From assembly GCA_031287505.1 (NCBI GenBank), contig JAITSW010000018.1, forward strand, positions 1-5,837: a DNA stretch of 5,837 nucleotides. Direction: 5' to 3'. The position numbers and the translations under genes were made by a program. Within the stretch, counting starts at the first letter, position 1, and each line of letters opens with the position of its first letter. This document shows positions 5,764 through 5,837 of this stretch, piece after piece. The stretch comes from Propionibacteriaceae bacterium (GTDB lineage: Bacteria; Actinomycetota; Actinomycetes; Propionibacteriales; Propionibacteriaceae). The notes beneath the pieces are model-generated. The model saw nothing but the letters and a program-made list of their open reading frames with translations, made no database searches and was not told where the DNA came from.

Positions 5764-5837
5764 TGACTCAAAGTAGAAAACGCGCCAGAAATGCCATACC
5801 GGCGTGGTACATAGCACCTAGAAGTTCTCTGGAACCC

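Overview
The window looks like chromosomal DNA of moderate to fairly high GC from an actinobacterium. The clearest evidence is the yraN-comM(yifB)-dprA gene order and the actinobacterial style of the DprA and YifB proteins (for example VPGPVTSA in DprA and LSARGVDKVLRLSWTIADLAG in YifB). A secreted HNH lipoprotein of a type common in Actinobacteria supports this. The genus cannot be fixed from the sequence alone. No rRNA, tRNA, CRISPR array, transposase or phage gene was recognised.

Left part (1-1647, plus strand): the 3' end of an MBOAT (AlgI-like) membrane O-acyltransferase gene is followed 3 bases later by a complete gene for a membrane-anchored DHHW/AlgX-AlgJ-like SGNH-type protein. Together they look like a two-protein module that moves acyl (probably acetyl) groups across the membrane onto an extracellular glycan or other envelope polymer. 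The acceptor is not shown here.

Middle (1648-2566): the plus-strand operon meets the minus-strand genes in a short convergent junction. A minus-strand gene (2405-1701) encodes a predicted secreted lipoprotein with a GmrSD-C/DUF1524-like HNH nuclease domain. The 161-base gap between it and dprA holds a degenerate direct repeat of about 37-50 bp and a strong 12-bp-stem hairpin just upstream of the nuclease start.

Right part (2567-5644, minus strand): yraN (UPF0102 nuclease-fold protein), comM/yifB (AAA+ Mg-chelatase-like ATPase) and dprA form a compact operon. yraN and comM overlap by ATGA, and comM and dprA are separated by 7-22 bases depending on the dprA start. DprA loads RecA on incoming single-stranded DNA and ComM is a branch-migration helicase in transformable bacteria, so the operon is a DNA-processing and recombination module. 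In most actinobacteria it is conserved without proven competence.

Upstream of the operon (5645-5837) there is a good ribosome binding site for yraN and a perfect 14-bp inverted repeat whose arms each contain the exact DnaA-box 9-mer TTATCCACA. This is the most interesting non-coding signal in the window. Overall the region is mostly conserved housekeeping content, and no clear undescribed multi-gene system is visible. The best leads are the paired DnaA-box palindrome, the repeats beside dprA, and the secreted nuclease next to a DNA-uptake-related operon.
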